Below the pieces are notes generated by a model. It saw only the letters and a program-made list of their open reading frames with translations, was not told the DNA's origin and did not search any database. The position numbers and the translations under genes are program-made. 64,000 nt of DNA from Argopecten irradians (lineage: Eukaryota > Mollusca > Bivalvia > Pectinida > Pectinidae). Each line of letters opens with the position of its first letter. The first letter of the stretch is position 1. Location of the stretch: the NCBI RefSeq assembly GCF_041381155.1, contig NC_091134.1:34725540-34789539 (forward strand), in the 5' to 3' direction. Positions 49,401-61,594 of the stretch are shown here, one piece after another.

Positions 49401-52400
49401 CAGTTAACACAACAGAAGTATAGCAGCATGCTATCCCTGACAAAAACATTATAATAAATTAACCACAGAAGGAAGTACAGGTACGATAATAGGCATATTT
49501 ATTGAATTGCTTAAATGTCCTATCTTATTTAAACATTCTGCCATATGTAAATTTCAATAGAAAAGTAGCCATTGCACTAATATAAGAACCCTTTTGTTAA
49601 CTGCTATTCCACTGTATTTTGTATTTGGGTGCGTGAGAATGTACTCCAACAGAACATAGTTTTTTGATAGATCTGGAAACATAGCATGATATACCAGGCC
49701 TTGACAAACAAAACTCGTGGACATACAAAATCCATTTCAGTAGAAATCAAATTAATTACAGTAGTTTTGATTGGCTGTATACTTACAGTTAAATAGTAAC
49801 TTGCAGTAGGTAGGGTTAGCTGCCATGGCGGAGAGGAGCATCTGAAAGTTTCTGTATCCACATCCCCAGCCCTTATCACCGTAGGAAGCACAGAAATGTT
49901 CCACCGAGTTACACAGGTGGAAGTTCACAACACTAGTGGCTGAGGATTTGTAGTACTCCTCTAGATGACCAATTATACCTGTCAAACAATGGGGTACCTC
50001 TATGTCATAAATTCATAATCATGCATGACCCCTGCCAAACCCTACAAGCTACACTGACATTAATCTAATTTTAGTAACAATGACCTTTGTAGTTGACACT
50101 TTGACCCCAAATTAAATCCCTCGCTATGTTATCTCATAAGGTATCATTGTATGAAGTTTCCACAAAATCAATAAATCTGTTCTCATAATTTTGTGTAGAA
50201 ACCAAACATAAACAAGAGATCCCAGAGGGATCTTGGTGCCCACCAAATAATTATCTATATCTGACAAACGAAAGAGGGATAATTTATCTGCTTTTTGAAC
50301 TTTTACTACATATTACTACATATGAAATTTGAGAAAGATCCTTTGAGTACTTTCTGAGATACATTACATAACAGTAACAAACTTCAATTATCAAAATCCA
50401 AGATGGCTACCTGTCGGCCATCTTTTTAACCAATCAGTTCGAAAATGCAATATGCACAACAAAGGTCCTAGGGGAACTTACATATGAAATTTGAGACAGA
50501 TAACTTCAACACTTTCTGAGAAATAGTGGTAACAAGCTTCAACTATCAAAATCCAAGATGGCGGCCTGTCTGCCATCTTGTTCATTGAATGGTCCCAAAA
50601 TGCAATATGCACAACTGGACTCCTAGGGGAACCTGCACGTGCAATTTGACACAGATCCCTTCAGGACTTTCTGAGAAATAGCGGTAACAATCTTAATTTT
50701 TAAAATCCAAGACGGCGGACTGTCGGCCATCTTGTTTATCCATCGGTCCAAAAATGCTTTATGCACAACTAGAGCCCTAGGGGAACATACATGTGAAATT
50801 TGAGAAGAATCCCTTCAGCACTTTCTGAGAAATAGTGGTAACAAACTTTAAATATCAATATCCAAGATCTTATCGACCGATTAGTCTCAAAATGCAATGT
50901 ACACATTAAGACCCCTAGGGAAACCTACATGTGATATTTGAGAGAGATCCCTTCTGTACTTTCTGAGAAATAGCGGTAACAAACTTTAACTATCAAAATC
51001 CATGATGGCTGCCTGGCAGCCATTTTGTTGATTGATTGCTTCCAAAATGCAATATGCACAACTAAGGCCTTATACATGTGAAATTTGAGAAGAATCCTTT
51101 GAGCACTTTCTGAGAAATATCAGTAACAAACTTTAAATATCAAAATCCAAGATGGCTGCCTGGCGGCCATTTTGTTGACCGATTGGTCCCAAAATGCAAT
51201 ATGCACAACTAGGGCCCTAGGGGAACCTACAAATGGAAATTGAGAAAGATCTCTTCAGTACTTTCTGAGAAATAGCGGGAACAGGAATTGTTAACGGACG
51301 GAAGGAAAGACGGACAGAAGGACGGACGATCACCATGGACGAAATGTGATTTGAATAGCCCACCATCTGATGTTGGTGGGCTAACAAAAATCATTTTAGC
51401 AAGTGACTTTTGAACTTGACCTTTTGACTCTTGGCTGTGTTTCTTCATAAGCTACCAATTTATAAAGTTTCATCAAAATCCATCAATATGCTCTCAAGTT
51501 ATTGTCTGGAAAGTGAAAACCAACATCCGTATAACCGGACAGACAGACAACAGACATTACCCTATATTCTTCCTCAGTTTCATCCATGAATTGTTTTCTA
51601 TTATCACATAATCCACCTATTATTCAGTGACTTCATTTTTTTTCATACCTCTAGTACATGAATGGCCATCATCAACACCATTAAGGTCCCGACCTCTCAG
51701 GTTAGCTTTCCTCAAGTGGAATTCTGTGACAGACAGGTCGCCCTTAGCCACAGCCTTTTCTAAATTCTTCTCATATTGTTTCTTGTAATTGGTGCCACTA
51801 GCCATCCCATACATTGCCTAAAATATATATAAATTGAAGAAATGTACAGTGTAATACAATGTATTTACTAGTCCAATGTACATAACAAGTACAACTCTAA
51901 CAATGTAGAAACTAGTACAAAAGTATTATAATGTATCAATTAGTTCAACATGTACAAAGGTACTACAATGTATCAAATACAGTGTATCAGGTGAAAATAA
52001 TTAATCAGGTGAATGACAACTTTTATGACAGTTTCATTCCCCCACTTGTATCTTATAGATGTGTCATATTTCTTTTATCTTGTCCTTGGAATATATCCCG
52101 AAGAGTTGACTCCACTGATAAGAACCCAAGTTCTTCATGGGCTCTTACTGACTCACGCGGCCACCTATTTTCCAGTCAATGTCGTACAATGTACGTAGCA
52201 AAACAGTTAACTGTTATATGAGAACTAAACATTGTACACTATACATGTGAACCTGGAAAACCGGCTACCCTGTGAAAAGAAATTACAATTCAATTCAATT
52301 CAATTTTATTGCTTCCTTACATCCATACAAAGGGATCGATAGCAAAACATACATGTACATAACACACAGTAGATCAAAACAAAAAAAACTTACACATTTA

Positions 52401-55400
52401 TCAAGCCAGCTTTCCTCAGTATAAGCAGACAAATGAATAGGTGGTTTCAAATGCATTTAATTTTATATGAACATCAACAAAACATATCAAAGTAACGCAC
52501 TGTAGAATTAAACAGATGACATGGACAGCTTAGCTTCAAAATTGTTTGTAGAGTACAACATTATCTAAGTGTGTCTAATTGATATCATCGTAGTTAATAA
52601 ATACGTAATGCGATCAACAAATGTCTGCATAAATATCAAAGTATCCAGAAAGCTTGACAATGTTTTCCTTACATGCTAAGGATGGGTCCATATTCGTCAT
52701 ATCATTTGTATATTCCCTCTCTCTTCTGGGTCCACAATCCGATATTAAAATCTGCTCCATAAAATCCATGATTACACTACTGTCTTTTCCTAAACTACAC
52801 CCTGGTAATCAAAATCCATTCTCCGTTTCTGCTAAATAATACATTTGAAAGTCATTTTCTACTGCAAAATCAGAATTGTTTGGTATGTGATGATTTACAG
52901 AATCGTCCGGCAGGTGATTGACACGCTGTGAGGAGTACACATGGGTAACTAGCTGTTTTGTTTATCTGTATGATGGTTGAAAGAAATCTAAACCAAATAA
53001 CCAATCAAATTAAAGAAGGCGTGTCCTCACATCTCTCTATCCATGATTGACAGTTGCTGTGTGTATCAGTTCCTACGCCTGGTTAATGTTCAAAATTGTT
53101 TGAAAATGGACATTGTTCTCGATGCAAAGAAACATGCCATATCTATGATACAAGTACTGGTAGGTTACACACATAGTTTACTCGTTCTTCAGGTATAACC
53201 CACTCGGCACTCTATGCCTCGTGGGTTATATCCTGAAGAACTCGTAAACTATGGTGTAACCAATAATCAATCACTAATTAGTGATTCAAATATAATCTTT
53301 GTTTGTTTGTTTGTTTTAGTTTAACTGTCCATCAACTTTCAGGGTCATTTTGGGCCAAACTTCAAGATTAACACATGTTATCTAATCTATGAATATAAAT
53401 CAACAAAGATCCTTAAGAATAACACACCATCCCAGATAGCCTAAAGACAACAATGGTGATGAGATAAACAATAATAGTGTACCTGCAATGCCTGAAACTC
53501 TCGCATCTCTCGCTTCTTTTCCTCCTGCTCAGATTTCCCCAGCTCTGCCGCCAGGGCTTGGTCGTTGATTTCCTGAGCTGTGAATTTATTACAGTAGCAT
53601 ACACATTAAATACATAATATTTAATCAATACATGAGTTAGTACAGTATTTAATTTGGTTTCGTTCACTTCATTTAACATTTAACATCTAGAGTCATTTAA
53701 GGATGTGTCAGGTTTTGAAAGTGGAGGGACACTAGCCTAAGAAGAGCACCTGGAAAGTCATAAAACTATACTCAGTGCATGACAAGTGTCCCTCATGGAT
53801 TTAGAACTTGCAACCCAGAGGTAGAGCCATATCAGAGGGCTAGTGATATAATGAAGGGACACTTTGATCACTTAGGCCCCTTTCATTGTTTCAAAGATAT
53901 CATATTACTGACATAGTAAAAAAATTTAAATTGATTAACAAATTACAATGCTATAAAAATTTAAATGATTTTAATATCTTAAAGGGCCACTACCTTTCCA
54001 AAATGACTTTCAATTTTAAAAGTGGTAAAACTATATCGATAACTTATATCGTCATATAGTCATAAAAAGTTATTAACTTACAGTTAATACTGCACTTACC
54101 ATCACATTCTTCATAATTTAATTTAAATAAATTCAATGTTAATTCTCATAATGCTGGTCATCTTATGATTCCCGCCGTTGTCCTAAATACCGCGTGGTAG
54201 TTGACTATCACTGCACCAGATTGCATAACAGCAAAATTACTCTCTATTGCTTCCATATATTACAGAAGAAATCTTGCATATGTTTGGTGTTGTAAGCTCA
54301 TCTACCGCCATTGGTAAATAATTTCTGATGTTTATATACCGATGGCGGAAGATGAGCTTACAAGCCAGTGTACCACTGCCTGGTGGTTTGTAGTTATGCC
54401 TAGGGCTGACGAATTCAATAATTCAACCGTATGAAGAACAAGAGATCCCAGAGGGATCTTGGCGCCCACCAAAGAATGATCTATATCTGACAAAGGAAAG
54501 ATGGATCTTTTCTCTACTTTTTAAACTTTTTCAAACATACTACATATAAAATTTGAGACAGATCGCTTCAGTACCTTTTGAGAAATAGCGGTAACAAACT
54601 TCAACTATCAAAATCCAAGATGACTCCTTGGCGGCCATCTTGTTGATCAATCGTTCCCAAATCAAATTATGCACAACTAGGGCCCTAGTAGAACCTACAT
54701 GTGAAATTTGAGAAAGATCCATTCAATACTTTCTGAGAAATAGCGATAACAAACTTTGAATATAAAAATCCAAGATGGCTGCCTGGCAGCAATTTTGTTG
54801 ACCGATCGGTCCCAAATCACAATTTGCACAACTAGGGCCCTATGGGAACCTACATATGAATTTTGAGACAGATCCCTTCAGTACTTTCTGAGAAATAGCG
54901 ATAACAAACTTTGAATAACAAAATCCAAGATGGCTGCCTGGCGGCCATCTTGTTAACCGATCGGTCCCAAAATGCAATATGCACAACTAGGTCCCTAGGG
55001 GAACCTACATATGAAATTTGAGACAGATCCCTTCAGTACTATCTGAGAAATAGTCATAACAAACTTTAACTATCGAAATCCAAGATGGCGGCCTGGCGGC
55101 CATCTTGTTCACCGATTGGTCCAAAAATGCAATATGCACAACAAGGGCCCTAGGGGAACCTACATATTAAATTTGAGAAAGATCCCTTAAGCACTTTTTG
55201 AGAAATGGGGATATCAAACCTGAACTATCAAAATCCAAGATGGCCGCCTGGCGGCCATCTTGTTTTTCCTATCAGACTCAAAATCTGTATGGCACAACTA
55301 GGGACCAAGGGTACTCTCCATGTGAGGTTTGAACAAAATCCCTTCAGTAGTTCTCAAGAAATATCAATAACAAACTTCAACTGCCAAAATCAAAGATGGC

Positions 55401-57722
55401 TGCCTGGCGGCCATCTGGTTTTTCCGATCAGCCTCAAAATCTGTATGGCACAACTAGGGACCAAGGGTAACCTCCATGTGAAGTTTGAACAAAATCCCTT
55501 CGGTAGTTCTCAAGAAATATCGATAACAAACTTCAACTGCCAATATCAAAGATGGCTGCCTGGCGGCCATCTTGTTTTTCCTATCAGCCTCAAAATCTGT
55601 ATGGCACAACTAGGGACCGAGAGTAACCTCCATGTGAAGTTTTAACAAAATCCCTTCAGTAGTTCTCAAGAAATATTGATAACAAACTTCAACTGCCAAA
55701 ATCAAAGATGGCTGCCTGGCGGCCATCTTGTTTTTCCTATCAGCCTCAAAATCTGTATGGCACAACTAGGGACCAAGGGTAACCTCCATGTGAAGTTTGA
55801 ACAAAATCCCTTCAGTAGTTCTCAAGAAATATTGATAACAAACTTCAACTGCCAAAATCAAAGATGGCTGCCTGGCGGCCATCTTGTTTTTCCGATCAGC
55901 CTCAAAATCTGTATGGCACAACTAGGGACCAAGTGTAACCTCCATGTGAAGTTTGAACAAAATCCCTTCAGTAGTTCTCAAGAAATATCAATAACAACTT
56001 CAACTGCCAAAATCTAAGATGGCTGCCTGGCGGCCATCTTGTTTTTCTAATCAGCCTCAAAATCTGTATGGCACAAATATGGACCAAGGAGACCCTCCAT
56101 GTGAAGTTTGAACAAAATCCCTGCAGCAGTTTTTAAGAAATAGTGATAACAAGCATTGTTTATGGACGGACGACGGACGACGGACGGCGGACCACAGACG
56201 CAAGGCGATTTGAATAGCCCACCATCTGATGATGGTGGGCTAAAAAGCTGGAATTTGCTGATATTTTGGGTGGGTGGGAGGAATTATCGTAGAACGAAAG
56301 TTTTCGTCTCACGATGTGTGGAATAAGTCTTCGTGAGAGAAATTGTTCAATATTGTGAGTCTCCCACCGAGAACATGAGAGGTGGCAACATTGCTGTATA
56401 ATTAACATATAGCTTTTTTAAGAAACCTTTATGATTTACTCCGGAAAGGTTGTGGGCCTTTAAGTCAATGAAAATATTAACATATCTGTATTTTGTCCTA
56501 ATTGTATAACTATTTCAAAATATCATTATGATTATTGCATGCATAATACATGTAATAATCATTATATTTTAAAATCATTTCTTTCCTGTAAATGCTAAAT
56601 AAATACATGTATATGAATGTATACCTGGTGTCTGTTCTGCTGAGAAATGCCCATTAACATGCATTTCTAGTACCATAGGGTTGTTGAATTCTTGATCACA
56701 GACTGGACAGGTCACACAATTCGACATATCAGCTGAACTCAACATACTGCCACACCCACCGTTCTCTGTGTCGACATGGTCAGGACTAAGTATATCTAAA
56801 TGTTTGGAATTCACATGAATCTGTAGGTCATTAGATGATCTAAAAGTCAAATCACAAAATGGACAAGCGTAGTCCATTGTTTTTGCCGAGTCCATGATGT
56901 ACCTAGAACTGTTTTGGTTAGGACAATTCTGCTGTGTATCTCTAGGTCTACACGGACTAAGAATGTCTATGTGTTCTCGATTGACGTGAGTTTGAATGTC
57001 TCCTTCAGATGGTGTGCTGAACTGACATAGTGGACATGAAAACTCCATCGGAACATTGGAGTTGATGTCCGGTTCGACGTTGTAGTTTATGTCTGGTACC
57101 ATGAGCATTTCCGCCCGTCTGGGTTGTAAGGAAGCGCGGATACCTTGAGGATCAGGTCGTGCTAAGGGCAGTACTCCTGATGCTGCCACTCCAGCTTCCG
57201 GGGCACAATCTGAAGAATTCTGTCTTGGCAGCATGATGTGAACAGGTGATGCTATGTCGAGGTTTAATTTAGCCCGTTTGCCTGAATCTTCCAGAGAATT
57301 GGACCGGCTGCTCCCACTGACCCCGTTTTTCTTAACTGGACTTGTATTCAGTAAGTTGCCAGAATCGTTCAACTTCGGTGACCTAGGTACGCGGGTCTCC
57401 TTCTCAGGGGATTCTGTTTCTGCTTTTTCATCCCCAGATGTACTGGGACTGGGTGAGGTATCCATTAGTTGTTTGCCATTCTGTTCTTTTCTGGGACTTT
57501 TGTATTCCTCTAAATGGACTTTGTTGACGTGCAGATTCATCTCGTTTGGAGTGATTCCACTGAGATCACAGAACGGACAGCAGACATCCTGGTCAACGTG
57601 GTCCATCATGATGTGTGCTCGCATGTCCACCTCAGTCATACCTGCCTGACCACATATCAGACAGGTAAACTGGGCGTCGTCGTCCAAATCCATCTTTTCA
57701 CCTCCTCCCTCTGCCATCACGT
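46395..57722 (-). CDS. ZUP1: ZUP1/ZUFSP-type deubiquitinase (peptidase C78)
   Basis: Coding exons: 57,717-56,625; 53,577-53,483; 51,817-51,649; 49,978-49,787; 48,848-48,677; 48,085-47,958; 47,227-47,010; 46,430-46,395. The phases agree, giving 700 aa with no frameshift. The start [10 protein letters not shown] lies just inside an exon with its acceptor at 57,723, so the 5' UTR is split. Order: five C2H2-like fingers ([35 protein letters not shown]), a MIU-like helix ([12 protein letters not shown], ~370), a basic helical arm, then the C78 domain. Expected catalytic residues are Cys492 in [11 protein letters not shown], His618 in GHSRTIVG and Asp639 in IFDPST; the His-Asp spacing of 21 equals the human spacing as I recall it. 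ZUP1 cleaves long K63-linked ubiquitin chains at DNA-damage sites. The protein is longer than human (~578 aa), mainly through the finger region. Confidence 0.95.
46613..46985. mobile_element. MITE, family A, beside ZUP1 exon 8
   Basis: This is the second copy of the 26,642 element. Its left end is TTAAAGATACTCCACC and its right end GCGGTGGAGCATCTTTGA, so the right flank is TTGA instead of TTAA. It lies 25 bp from the last base of the 47,010-47,227 exon, inside the final ZUP1 intron. Confidence 0.8.
47449..47512 (-). pseudogene. Partial duplicate of the ZUP1 48-kb exon
   Basis: On the minus strand it reads [13 protein letters not shown] followed by CCAG and a GTAGGCC donor. This parallels [13 protein letters not shown] and CAAG-GTAAGT at the end of the 47,958-48,085 exon. 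Only the 3' half of the exon is present and no acceptor is seen, so it should not be spliced in. Confidence 0.65.
47515..47945 (-). repeat. ~34-bp minisatellite in a ZUP1 intron
   Basis: Around a dozen units of GGATCAACCATAGAATTATC then GGAGATTTGAGGGT lie between the partial exon copy and the real exon. Units near 47,520-47,640 are more diverged (GGAACTACCATG variants). Confidence 0.85.
48350..48570 (-). mobile_element. tRNA-derived SINE, minus strand
   Basis: On the minus strand it has GCCACGGTAGCCCGGTGGTT (A-box region), GTTTGAATCC (B-box), the central TTTTTCTCCGGGTACTCTGG, then TTTCCTCCACC. It ends in GGACATTAAACTAATAAA, suggesting a LINE-derived 3' end. It lies in a ZUP1 intron. Confidence 0.85.
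50211..51384 (-). mobile_element. Helentron-like tandem-repeat element, second family
   Basis: On the minus strand the head is GCCCACCAACATCAGATGGT GGGC, followed by GTCCG-type DNA. Seven or so ~155-bp units follow (plus-strand CCAAGATGGC, GCAATATGCACAACTA, TTTCTGAGAAATAGCGG). It ends GGTGGGCACCAAGATCCCTC TGGGATCTCTTG. No Rep/helicase gene is present. It lies in the ZUP1 intron between the 49,978 and 51,649 exon ends. Confidence 0.75.
52288..52330 (-). mobile_element. Possible retroposon 3' tail
   Basis: Five AATTC-type pentamers are followed by TTTTATTGCTTCC, which on the minus strand resembles the 3' end of a SINE or LINE with a short tandem tail. The body could not be delimited. Confidence 0.3.
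53163..53261. repeat. Palindromic foldback element in a ZUP1 intron
   Basis: GGTTACACACATAGTTTAC...GGTATAACCCAC pairs with GTGGGTTATATCC...GTAAACTATGGTGTAACC over ~42 bp. The apex TCGGCACTCTATGCCTC resembles the CGAGGC-type apex of the 18,702 foldback. Confidence 0.8.
53979..56463. mobile_element. MITE family B split by a nested element
   Basis: Its left end TTAAAGGGCCACTACCTTTC and right end CCGGAAAGGTTGTGGGCCTT TAA match the 43,283 copy. The interior (CCCGCCGTTGTCCTAAATAC) matches until ~54,290. Extra DNA, including a hairpin at 54,293-54,364 and the 54,437-56,244 element, then separates the halves. Confidence 0.8.
54437..56244 (-). mobile_element. Long Helentron-like tandem-repeat element nested in a MITE
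   Basis: This has the same family and orientation as 50,211-51,384: minus-strand head GCCCACCATCATCAGATGGT GGGC, GTCCGTCGTCCG-rich DNA, about eleven ~156-bp units, and the end GGTGGGCGCCAAGATCCCTC TGGGATCTCTTG. Units at 55,205-56,130 are more homogeneous than those at 54,540-55,200, so the array has at least two sub-blocks. The unit length is a multiple of three, which keeps a meaningless frame open. Confidence 0.8.
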
Positions 57723-58793
57723 CTGTAAAATACAAATCATACTTATATCGACAATTCAATGTGATATATGTACAGATTGTACAAATACACCAATGCAACA
57801 AACAGGTAAAACAGATTTCATACATGTTACCTAGCATATGCTACCTTACAATGAAAAGAAGTTTTTATTGTTATTTTCTATTGAAAAAATATCTTTTTTT
57901 CCATATTCACCATTCAGAATATTTCATTAACATCTCAACTGAATATCTTTCAGCTAGATCTTTGCTAAATCATGGAAAAGAGAAACAAAGAAATAAAACT
58001 ATGATTTAAGTGTATGAAAAAATATTTATTTGTCATTCAATTAATACCATAAGTTCAGATACTTTTTAAACAATCAACAAATGTTTATGTGTTCATGTAT
58101 TGTAAACAATTGTATACAAATTAGATTTATATAAATGTGACTTAATTGTAAAAACCCAGATGTGTATAAAGAAATATCAAAATTTAAAAACATTAGTGTA
58201 GTTTAATTCACACAATGAATGTCTAAAATGTAATGTTCTGCATTCAATAATTATTTAATTTCAACATATATTTAATTACCACCAAAAATTATTTTAAAAT
58301 GAATAAAATAATAGCTATTAGACGTGCCCAGAGCTCTATGCCTTTTTCTATCAAGGTAAAATTTTACTAATAAACTGATTCTGGGAATAATACATAATTT
58401 TGTTTACTTTACAGTAAATTAATTTAATTGTAATTAATATTTAATTTATATAAATCTTGAGTATTTAATTATAATTATAATCACATACAATGTACGTTTT
58501 TATGTACCAATAATGAACATTATAAAACATCAAAAATAATTCAATTTTTCATTTTTTGAGGCTAACTTAGATACAATATATCAGATAACGTTAGGCCTGT
58601 AATAAATTATACAGCACCTTTTTTTTTTTTAATTTAGACTGGACACCTACAATATAATGATTATATTTGTGTTGTCTGTGCATTGGACTGGAATTACAAA
58701 GTGACTTTTAAGAACAATCATCTCCATTTTCGCCAGAGATAAACGTATTTCCAATCTCATTAACATCTATCACTGTAATCAACATGTCAACAG
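57723..58793. other. First ZUP1 intron, AT-rich
   Basis: The stretch upstream of the 57,722 acceptor is strongly AT-rich with a poly-T run at ~58,621. I see no coding sequence or element in it. Confidence 0.5.
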
Positions 58794-58859
58794 ATGGCTG
58801 CTCCAGCTGCTGAATCTGAAAGTAGCGGCAAAATGCGGGTTCTCAGGATCACAAATTAC

Positions 58860-58925
58860 CTGATGCCGAATTACACGCCTGAATGCGTCACGAAGCTCGA
58901 AGTAGACGGCATGTGTTGGTTCATA
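58860..58925 (-). promoter_or_regulatory. ZUP1: Candidate ZUP1 non-coding first exon and promoter region
   Basis: ZUP1 coding exon 1 has an acceptor five bases before its ATG, so an upstream exon must exist. A GC-rich island here contains, on the minus strand, GGCATCAG followed by GTAATTTG, a usable donor at 58,860. The transcription start cannot be placed. Confidence 0.35.
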
Positions 58926-59662
58926 TTATCGGAAGGATTACAGCATCCTTGAGCGAATCTTGTAAGATAGCCTAATGTGAAAGCAAAAAATTCTAGGTAA
59001 TCAATGGAAAATATAAACCAATCAGTGACGACCTCTTATTAACAGACACGCACCAACCAATGCCATCAAAACAAAACTTTAATGTAAAAACTAATTTAAT
59101 AGTGGAAAGTCAAATCCGGATAATTGTTCCGGATATGCAAAAAAATAACGTACGTTTAAAACCAAGTAGATAAATCCATAATGAAACTTATGCAGATGTA
59201 ATGAGTATAATACATTGCAAAGTCATCGCATAGTTACAACTCATGATTAATAATGATTAATTCATTTCCTTCGTATTCTATATCAGCGGACGTTGGATTA
59301 ACTTAAAAACTGTCATTTTGATCTAAATTGGGTTTTTTTTTCAATTCCAATGGTTTTAAAATATTTCAGGCATTTTAATATCTTTTTGGCTCAGTTGGTA
59401 TATGATTCGGGGAACAACATGACATACATTGCAAGTTGGGGAGAAAGCGCACGTGTTACATTTTTCAATATAAACTGAGGCGCTACACGTCATCATTATT
59501 ATAGATGACATAACATTGAAAATATCTAACTTTAAAAAAAATCTTGTATCCAAAGTGAAACATTGAAGCTTTTACATCAACGACCTTTTTAGATATGAAA
59601 GTCAGTCATTTGCCTTACTTAAATCAAGAATAGAAAGAGGATAACATATTTTGACACTTTAT

Positions 59663-60208
59663 CTATAATTTATACGTATTAACCGTGGGAACATGACATA
59701 AAGCAACTGCTTGCCTCTACAGTGGAAACTCAATATTCAGAGTCAAACCATGGTGAAAATGCTAATCGACCATTTCTTAGAATGTCCAAATTATGTATCT
59801 GTCCGTACAAAGTTAATTAGCGAAATTAATGAACAAAATCTGGAAATACACCTTAATTGCTTTTCGAAGATGAAAATTTGGCTTTAGAGGTAAATTGTAA
59901 AATTTTTGAACATGTGCAATCGTATATTAGGTCCAGTGGAAGATTCTGAACATACATATATAAGCTTTAAACATACAAAAGCTTTTACTACACAATTATT
60001 ATTAAATTTATTTAAAGTAATACTATTTGAATTGTTTAATCTGTATAAGATATCTAAGTCATCATGTATAATATGTTAATTGTTTTATAGGATGTTAAAC
60101 GTCTGTTTAAGTTGGAATAACTATTTATAATTAATACGTATTAACCGTGTGAACATGCCATAAAACAACTGCTTCCCTCTACAGTGGAAACCCAACACTC
60201 AGAGTCAT
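59663..60208 (+). mobile_element. LINE-like remnant with flanking ~85-bp repeats
   Basis: Between two ~85-bp direct repeats (59,663-59,748 and 60,124-60,208; both with ACGTATTAACCGTG and CTCTACAGTGGAAAC) lies a broken frame from 59,762 to 59,949. It reads DHFLECPNYVSVRTKLI and then, in a shifted frame, IFEHVQSYIRSSGRF before a stop. This is the form of the C-terminal end of LINE endonuclease/reverse-transcriptase proteins. It has an internal stop and a frameshift, so it is dead. Confidence 0.55.
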
Positions 60209-61470
60209 GTTACAATTCAAAATGATGGAATAGTAACCAAAAAGTCTCAGGCGTCCAGGTACGTATAGCTACCATAGACTTCCGTGAATCCGCATCATTT
60301 TCTTGGTAATTTTAGAATAAATAATGATTACGTTAAAAAAAAAAAAAAAACCCGCACCCTCTGAAATTTAAACGCCACCTCTCCATCATCGCGTATATTG
60401 ACCTTTTACACAATGATACGAAGATGTGCGTTTCCTATTCATATATAATACGCTTCTTAAGAGAATCACTGCTTTACTTAAACCGAAATGTAACGTTACA
60501 GTCTAGTTTAACGTGATTGTTATTTTGAAATTCTACATGTTGGAAAGCCTAACCGTACATGTATACACATGTGCGCCGATTTTCCACTATTGCGTTGGCT
60601 AATTATAATGCATGTACATTGTTACGTAGAGATCTAATGATTTTTTTCTCTCTCTCTTTTTTTTCTTCTAAAGAACACTGAGTTAATATTACTATTGTGA
60701 CGTCATCGGGGTGGTGTCCTATGGGCTTTTCATTTGGACATTTTTCAAAGAAACTTCATATATAATTAAAAACCTTTGATTCAGTCAATATGGTGTTAAA
60801 CTGCCATTAAAAATCTAAAATAATGACCTCAGGCCATTATAATACCATGTTATAACAAAAGATCCATAATTGATAATTTAAAATGTGCATCCATTTTGCG
60901 ACACTGATATACACTTTACCAACATTAAATTTGAAAGCTGTGGATAATTTTCTCATTACTAAGAATAAAGTAAACATCTGTTGCCTGCATGTCCAGAGTG
61001 TCCAGTGAATCAGTTTGTTACGAAATGATGGCATTCCAACTTTATACTAATTATGCTATCAAAAGTATATTCAGAGTGCCGTCGCTACAGAGAGGATTCA
61101 TATGAATTTACTACTTGCTTTGGGGGGGAATTCGGCAGACACTAATATTGCATCCAATTTGTTTCAACCCTGCATGGTTACATCCCTAGCTGACGCAAGT
61201 GAAGACGGGGACTGTGAAAGACCTTGTGGCTGTAAAACGACTTTTAAAGACACCATATGTCTAAATTTTAGACAGACTGAATGTCTTGTGAAAATGTCTA
61301 TTTTATTTTTAATTCAAAAATTAGCTTCGCAAATTATCATACATGTAAGGCTAATCAATGAGTCCTCACTTATAAATCCTTGACTTAGTGAAGTTAGAAA
61401 TCCGGATTTTTTGCGTCTCCGGTATCGAGAATATATCTACAGTGCCGCCGCCAAAAAATTGTCAACAAAC

Positions 61471-61594
61471 ATGGCCCACAGACTTTGTCGGGTCTTCGCT
61501 GTTGGAAGAATTGTAACATATCGACAGCACTGCTGTACTAAACAACTCGTTAGACCTGTTGTATCGAGAGAATTTCATGTCACCCCTAAGCTAG
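61471..61594 (+). CDS. First exon of an unidentified mitochondrial protein
   Basis: ATG at 61,471 (context AACATGG) opens 41 codons: MAHRLCRVFAVGRIVTYRQH..., then REFHVTPKLG, and a GTAGGT donor after 61,594 in phase 1. The Arg-rich, acid-free start with RxFH near the end looks like a mitochondrial presequence with a processing site. No later exon was recognised before 64,000, so the mature protein is unknown; it probably continues beyond the window. Confidence 0.5.

Noticed and set aside
55205..56017. Long open frames with repeated 52-residue units
   Set aside because: They are translations of the tandem array; the unit is a multiple of three bases, so any stop-free frame stays open. There is no start context, codon signal or known domain.
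58794..58952. 52-codon plus-strand frame beginning MAAPAAESESSGKM
   Set aside because: It has an attractive start but ends without any recognisable domain, and it overlaps the GC-rich region proposed as the ZUP1 5' end; not supportable as a gene.
61102..61383. 93-codon plus-strand frame with Cys-rich segment
   Set aside because: It shows no signal or domain, lies in a low-quality AT-rich frame just upstream of the better-supported 61,471 start, and has no splice context.
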